A stretch of DNA of 64,000 bases, from the NCBI GenBank assembly GCA_012515445.1, contig JAAYYI010000055.1:1-64000 (forward strand), read 5' to 3'. Positions 60,512 through 64,000 of this stretch are shown here, one piece after another (position 1 is the stretch's first letter; each line of letters begins with the position of its first letter). The notes below the pieces were generated by a model. That model worked only from the letters and a program-made list of their open reading frames with translations, had not been told where the DNA came from and did not search any database. This DNA comes from Candidatus Bathyarchaeota archaeon (GTDB taxonomy: Archaea > Thermoproteota > Bathyarchaeia > Bathyarchaeales > Bathycorpusculaceae). A program made the translations under genes and the position numbers.

Positions 60512-60645
60512 ATACCTCGCCAATATTATAACTGTGTTATTGATTAAGTTGCCGTTAGAGTATTGCTGTAGGTGTACTAATTTGTTTAGGCTCCTTTTTG
60601 GAGTTTTATGCTAAATAAATTTCTTCATCCGACCGGTCTGGGCTG

Positions 60646-61173
60646 CTATCTGTCGGAGCCTGTGGTTTGGGTTTTAATGTAAGCTGGGGCTTTGATCAGC
60701 CCATCCGCGATCTGTTCATCGCTAAAACCCTCTACATTGATGGTTATATCCGCGTATTTCCTGTAAAGCGGTATCCTCTCCTCAAAGAGCCTCTTAAGAC
60801 CCTTCTCCTTCAACCCAACAATACCTCTATCGAAGAAGTCTGAGTTGCGCCTCTTGATTTCCGTTAAAGCTGCATCCAGAAATACTACCGTTGAGATGCT
60901 CTTCAGAAAATTCATTGCTTTCTCGGAGTAGATTGCACTGCCTCCCGGTGAGATAACCGTGTTGCTGGTGTCTGTTATGTTTAGTATAGCGTTCTCTTCC
61001 ATTTCGAGGAATTCTTCGTTGCCTAAGCCGTCGATTAGCTCCTGAAGTTTCTTGCCGCTGTTTTCCTCTATAATTCTATCAATGTCTATGAAGCGATAGC
61101 TGAGCTTCGCTGACAGGAGGCTGCCGATGCGTGTTTTCCCGACGCCTGACATACCAATGAGGGTAATGTTCAT
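60646..61173 (-). CDS. Bacterial-type shikimate kinase-like protein
   Basis: 175 aa P-loop kinase of the COG0703 type: Walker A GMSGVGKTRIG (about 7-17), the substrate Asp pair FIDIDRIIEE (about 28-37), and ERIPLYRKYADITI near the C-terminus (lid and adenine). The usual GGG substrate motif is changed to SPGGSAIYS, and the Arg near residue 58 typical of true shikimate kinases is not evident. The genome already has a GHMP shikimate kinase in the aro operon, so this is either a redundant enzyme or one acting on another substrate. Confidence 0.75.
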   Translation of the reverse strand: MNITLIGMSGVGKTRIGSLLSAKLSYRFIDIDRIIEENSGKKLQELIDGLGNEEFLEMEENAILNITDTSNTVISPGGSAIYSEKAMNFLKSISTVVFLDAALTEIKRRNSDFFDRGIVGLKEKGLKRLFEERIPLYRKYADITINVEGFSDEQIADGLIKAPAYIKTQTTGSDR

Positions 61174-61408
61174 ACTACCAGTAATGCGTCGCCGCTGTTA
61201 TTTTGATTTTCGGGGATAATCAAATGGCATCAACCGGAAGGCGGTGTCTCACGGAAGTGAGCACAGGCATTTCTTCACGCCATAGTTGAACTCATGTTTG
61301 CGTCTTTAAATAAGAGGGGTCTAGTTGGACATCGCAGTTGAGCAGGCGCTGCTTCGGTAGGGAAAATTCTAAATCTAAGTTCCTTCAACTATTTGCCGTT
61401 GATGATTA

Positions 61409-61810
61409 ATGTCTGAAAAAGTAGACGTAATTAAACTCCACAAAGACGCTCAAGCTTTAATGGAGAGTGGTAAATGTGCAGAGGCACGTGACCTCTTCGC
61501 TAGAGTTGCAGATCTCTACTATAAGGGTCAAAACTACTTTGGCTCAGCAGAAATGAATTATAAAGCAGGCGAATGCAGCAGCAACCTCAAAGAATACGAG
61601 AAAGCTGTTGAGTTTTACACTAAATCCTCAGATATCTCGTTTGCAAAGGGCTTTGAACGATACGGCATCACTGCACTGGAAGGTGCACGAGACGCACATA
61701 AAGCGCTTGGCAACACCAAGGCTGTTGAAGAGATTAACGGCAAAATCGCCGAAATCAAAAAGAAGAACGAGCAGCCTGAAGAAGAATCCTCATTCTCGGT
61801 ATTCTCTTAA
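61409..61810 (+). CDS. Tetratricopeptide (TPR)-repeat small protein
   Basis: 133 aa, all-helical with about three TPR units: IKLHKDAQALMESGKCAEAR, YYKGQNYFGSAEMNYKAGEC, YEKAVEFYTKSSDISFAKG, YGITALEGARDAHKALGNTK. Short acidic C-terminus. A protein-protein adaptor; partner unknown. A TATA-like TTTAAATAAG lies near 61305, giving a leader of about 70 bases. Confidence 0.78.
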   Translation: MSEKVDVIKLHKDAQALMESGKCAEARDLFARVADLYYKGQNYFGSAEMNYKAGECSSNLKEYEKAVEFYTKSSDISFAKGFERYGITALEGARDAHKALGNTKAVEEINGKIAEIKKKNEQPEEESSFSVFS

Positions 61811-61883
61811 GCCAGCGAACCGTTTTCGGTTCCTTTTTCTATTTCTGTCATTTAGTTCATTAATCTTAATTTAGGCTGCATTT

Positions 61884-63584
61884 ATGCCTGCTACATTTCA
61901 ATCTCTGGGTTTACTGCTTGAAAAGGTTGAATCAACCAAGAAACGCCTCCAAATCATAGATGAAACCGCAAATTACCTCAAAACACTCGACGCGGAAGAG
62001 CTGGAGCCAGCAGTTAACATGATGGTGGGTAGAGCATTTCCTAAGTACAGCCAAAAAACCCTTGACGTTTCATGGGCAATACTCCAGCGTATCCTAACGC
62101 AGATCGCGGTTTTCGACTGGAACATGTTCCGAGAGGTAATGGCTAAAACAGGCGACATCGGCTCAGCCACAAAAACCGTACTCGAGCAGTCGAAGGGCAA
62201 ACGCCAAACGCAGCTAACCCAAACCCCGCTAACAATCCTCGAAGTTCGCCGCGCACTCGACGTCATAGCCCAAACACAGGGCGCAGGAAGCCGCACCAAA
62301 AAGGAACGCCAAATCGCCGTGCTATTAAGCCAAGCATCGCCAGTCGAAGCCAAGTACCTCGTTAAGGTTTTCACGGGTGAAATGCGCACTGGTTTACATG
62401 AGGGCCTAATGGAGCAATCAGTCGCACGCGCTTTCGATATTCCGCTTGCAAAGGTTCAGTATGCAGCGATGGTTTTAGGCGACATAGGCGAAGTTGCGTG
62501 TAAACTAAAAACCCAAGGTGTCGAATCCTTGGGGAAAGCGGGATTCTGTGTTTTCCGGCCTGTCAAGTTGATGCTGGCGCAGACCGCTCAAACGGTCGAA
62601 GAAGCACTATCGGAGCAAGGCGGCGCATCCGCATTCGAGTACAAATACGACGGTGCAAGGGTGCAGATTCACAAGCAGGGACCAGCAGTCAGAGTTTTCA
62701 GCCGAAGACTAACCGATGTTACCGAAAGCTTACCAGACATTGTTGAGGCTGTAACGCAGAATATCAGTGCTGACAGCGCAATTGTGGAAGGTGAAGTCAT
62801 CGCGCTCGGCGCATCTGGTTACCCGATTGCGTTTCAGCATCTAATGCGCCGCTTCAAACGCACAAAAGAAATCGGCGAATTACGCACGCAGATTCCGCTC
62901 ACCCTCTACCTCTTTGACGTACTGTTCCTCAACGGCGAAAGCACAATCGCTAAACCCTACACGGAACGCAGACAGCTTCTAGCCGAGAACGCGGGCAAAA
63001 TCGCCCTTACCAGCCAAATACTCACCGCCGATGCAGCCGAAGCACAAGCGTACCTGAAGGAAGCCCTCTCGGCAGGGCACGAAGGTTTAATGGCTAAAAA
63101 ACCCGACAGCCCATACACGCCCGGACGAAGAGGCAAACGTTGGCTAAAAATCAAAACAGTCCTTGAACCACTCGACCTCGTCATCACCGCCGCAGAGTAT
63201 GGTTATGGCAGACGCAAAGAGTGGCTATCTGACTATTACCTCGGCGCAAGAGACCCTCAAACTGGCGAATTCTGGGATGTCGGCAAAACGTTTAAGGGCT
63301 TAACAGACGCCGAACTCACCGGCTTAACTGTGCGCCTTAAGGAAATCGCCGTATCCCAGCAAAGTCACAAGATAATGGTTTTGCCCAGAATCGTTGTGGA
63401 AGTAGCTTACAACGAGGTGCAGCAGAGCCCCAAATACAAAAGCAGAATGGCGCTGCGTTTCGCCAGAATCACACGCATCAGAGACGATAAAAGCCCAGAT
63501 GAAGCAAGCACGATTGGGCAGGTCAGGGAGATTTATGAGCGGCAGTTTAAGACCAAGGGCAAGTTGCCTGAAATAGGGGGTTGA
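61884..63584 (+). CDS. lig: ATP-dependent DNA ligase
   Basis: 566 aa, full length for archaeal replicative ligase. N-terminal DNA-binding domain (1-210), adenylation motif I FEYKYDGARVQIHK with the catalytic Lys254, motif III RRFKRTKEI region, motif IV GHEGLMAKKPDSPYTPGRRG, motif V RGKRWLKIKTVLEPLDLVIT, and the C-terminal OB domain ending TRIRDDKSPDEASTIGQVRE. It seals nicks in replication and repair. Confidence 0.96.
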   Translation: MPATFQSLGLLLEKVESTKKRLQIIDETANYLKTLDAEELEPAVNMMVGRAFPKYSQKTLDVSWAILQRILTQIAVFDWNMFREVMAKTGDIGSATKTVLEQSKGKRQTQLTQTPLTILEVRRALDVIAQTQGAGSRTKKERQIAVLLSQASPVEAKYLVKVFTGEMRTGLHEGLMEQSVARAFDIPLAKVQYAAMVLGDIGEVACKLKTQGVESLGKAGFCVFRPVKLMLAQTAQTVEEALSEQGGASAFEYKYDGARVQIHKQGPAVRVFSRRLTDVTESLPDIVEAVTQNISADSAIVEGEVIALGASGYPIAFQHLMRRFKRTKEIGELRTQIPLTLYLFDVLFLNGESTIAKPYTERRQLLAENAGKIALTSQILTADAAEAQAYLKEALSAGHEGLMAKKPDSPYTPGRRGKRWLKIKTVLEPLDLVITAAEYGYGRRKEWLSDYYLGARDPQTGEFWDVGKTFKGLTDAELTGLTVRLKEIAVSQQSHKIMVLPRIVVEVAYNEVQQSPKYKSRMALRFARITRIRDDKSPDEASTIGQVREIYERQFKTKGKLPEIGG

Positions 63585-63589
63585 TTTGA

Positions 63590-64000
63590 ATGGTGCATCT
63601 CAGAACGGTTTTGTGGAGAAAAGCGGATAACACCAGCATTGAGTATTCTGTACTGCATCGTGGCGGTGATGGTTCTGTTTTGGAAGGCACTGTCATCTTG
63701 ATTTTAGAGGATTCGCCTGCTAAAGTCACATACAGGGTAAACTGCGATAGCCAATGGCGAACAAGACACGTCGAGGTGCTTCAAGAACACGTGGGAAAAG
63801 TGAGCAAACTGTCGCTTGATGTAGATGAGAATCAGCGCTGGCAAGAAAACCATGTTCATCTGCAGTTCGCCGATGGCTGGTTTGATGTTGACTTCGAAAT
63901 TTCACCCTCGACTAACACTTTACCTATCCGCCGACTTAACCTAAAGGTTGGCGAATCAGCGGAAACCACTGCAGTTTGGGTTCGTTTCCCCAGCTTAAAG
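63590..64000 (+). CDS. Putative glycolipid-binding domain protein (DUF1089), 3' end outside the window
   Basis: 137 codons visible from ATG 63590, six bases after the ligase stop; the gene runs off the window. YRVNCDSQWRTRHVEVLQEH, WFDVDFEISPSTNTLPIRRL and NLKVGESAETTAVWVRFPSL match the DUF1089/PF06475 family (bacterial YlaH-like), named for a glycolipid-binding fold. Function unknown. Full family length is about 185 aa, so roughly 50 residues are missing. Confidence 0.8.
   Translation, partial: MVHLRTVLWRKADNTSIEYSVLHRGGDGSVLEGTVILILEDSPAKVTYRVNCDSQWRTRHVEVLQEHVGKVSKLSLDVDENQRWQENHVHLQFADGWFDVDFEISPSTNTLPIRRLNLKVGESAETTAVWVRFPSLK

Noticed and set aside
1..64000. CRISPR arrays, tRNA and rRNA genes
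   Set aside because: No regularly spaced identical repeats and no recognisable tRNA or rRNA sequences were seen; the dispersed element copies are not regularly spaced.

Overview
The window is archaeal chromosome. Evidence: a long ribosomal-protein operon in the archaeal order (uL22, uS3, uL29, Rpp29, uS17, uL14, uL24, eS4, uL5, uS14, uS8, uL6, eL32, eL19, uL18, uS5, uL30) with archaeal-only members; a shikimate pathway that starts from aspartate semialdehyde (ADTH synthase, DHQ synthase II) and uses a GHMP-type shikimate kinase; archaeal TATA boxes; OB-fold RPA, EMC3/DUF106 and archaeal CMP kinase. A Bathyarchaeia-like (TACK) anaerobe is my best guess by general resemblance; no rRNA is present to prove it. 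No rRNA, tRNA or CRISPR array was seen.

Layout. 0-3 kb: a three-gene homocysteine module (DUF39-CBS, NIL-ferredoxin, COG2122/UPF0280). 3-5.6 kb: a small membrane protein, a winged-helix regulator with an inverted-repeat candidate operator, and a coiled-coil protein. 5.6-15.9 kb: aspartokinase followed by a near-complete chorismate, tyrosine and phenylalanine branch (ADTH synthase, aroB', aroD, aroE, GHMP aroK, aroA, aroC, chorismate mutase, aminotransferase, prephenate dehydrogenase). It is preceded by a 27-codon ORF extremely rich in Phe/Tyr/Trp, whose stop codon abuts a 12-bp hairpin: an apparent aromatic leader-peptide attenuator. 16-23 kb: housekeeping and small membrane genes (class I amidotransferase, luciferase-like monooxygenase, ferredoxin, IDH/IPMDH, RPA-like protein, Hsp20). 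23-29.4 kb: hydrogenase maturation hypF-hypC-hypD and, convergent with them, hypE. 29.5-32.5 kb: surface and membrane proteins. 33.2-41.9 kb: ribosomal operon. 41.9-47 kb: an accessory island with decayed genes that separates uL30 from uL15-SecY. 49.5-54.7 kb: a second interruption, then EMC3/DUF106 and cmk. 54.8-58.8 kb: membrane glycosyltransferases and a radical SAM protein. 58.9-64 kb: AIR-synthase paralogue, ECF S-component, bacterial-type shikimate kinase-like protein, TPR protein, DNA ligase and the start of a glycolipid-binding-domain protein.

The two most unusual signals are (1) the aromatic leader peptide plus hairpin at 5.6 kb, and (2) a family of six dispersed intergenic elements (about 3.7, 16.9, 32.8, 43.4, 46.5 and 58.8 kb). 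These share internal hairpins with what look like compensatory changes, a terminator-like 3' hairpin and, in three copies, a TATA-like box placed to start transcription at the conserved 5' end. They look like a multicopy small-RNA or miniature mobile-element family. I know of no description of either. Small genes found by reading the sequence directly include 2918-3088, 15961-16092, 21410-21532, 26992-27114, 27271-27453 (apparent AUA start), 32573-32704 and uS14 at 37604-37768.
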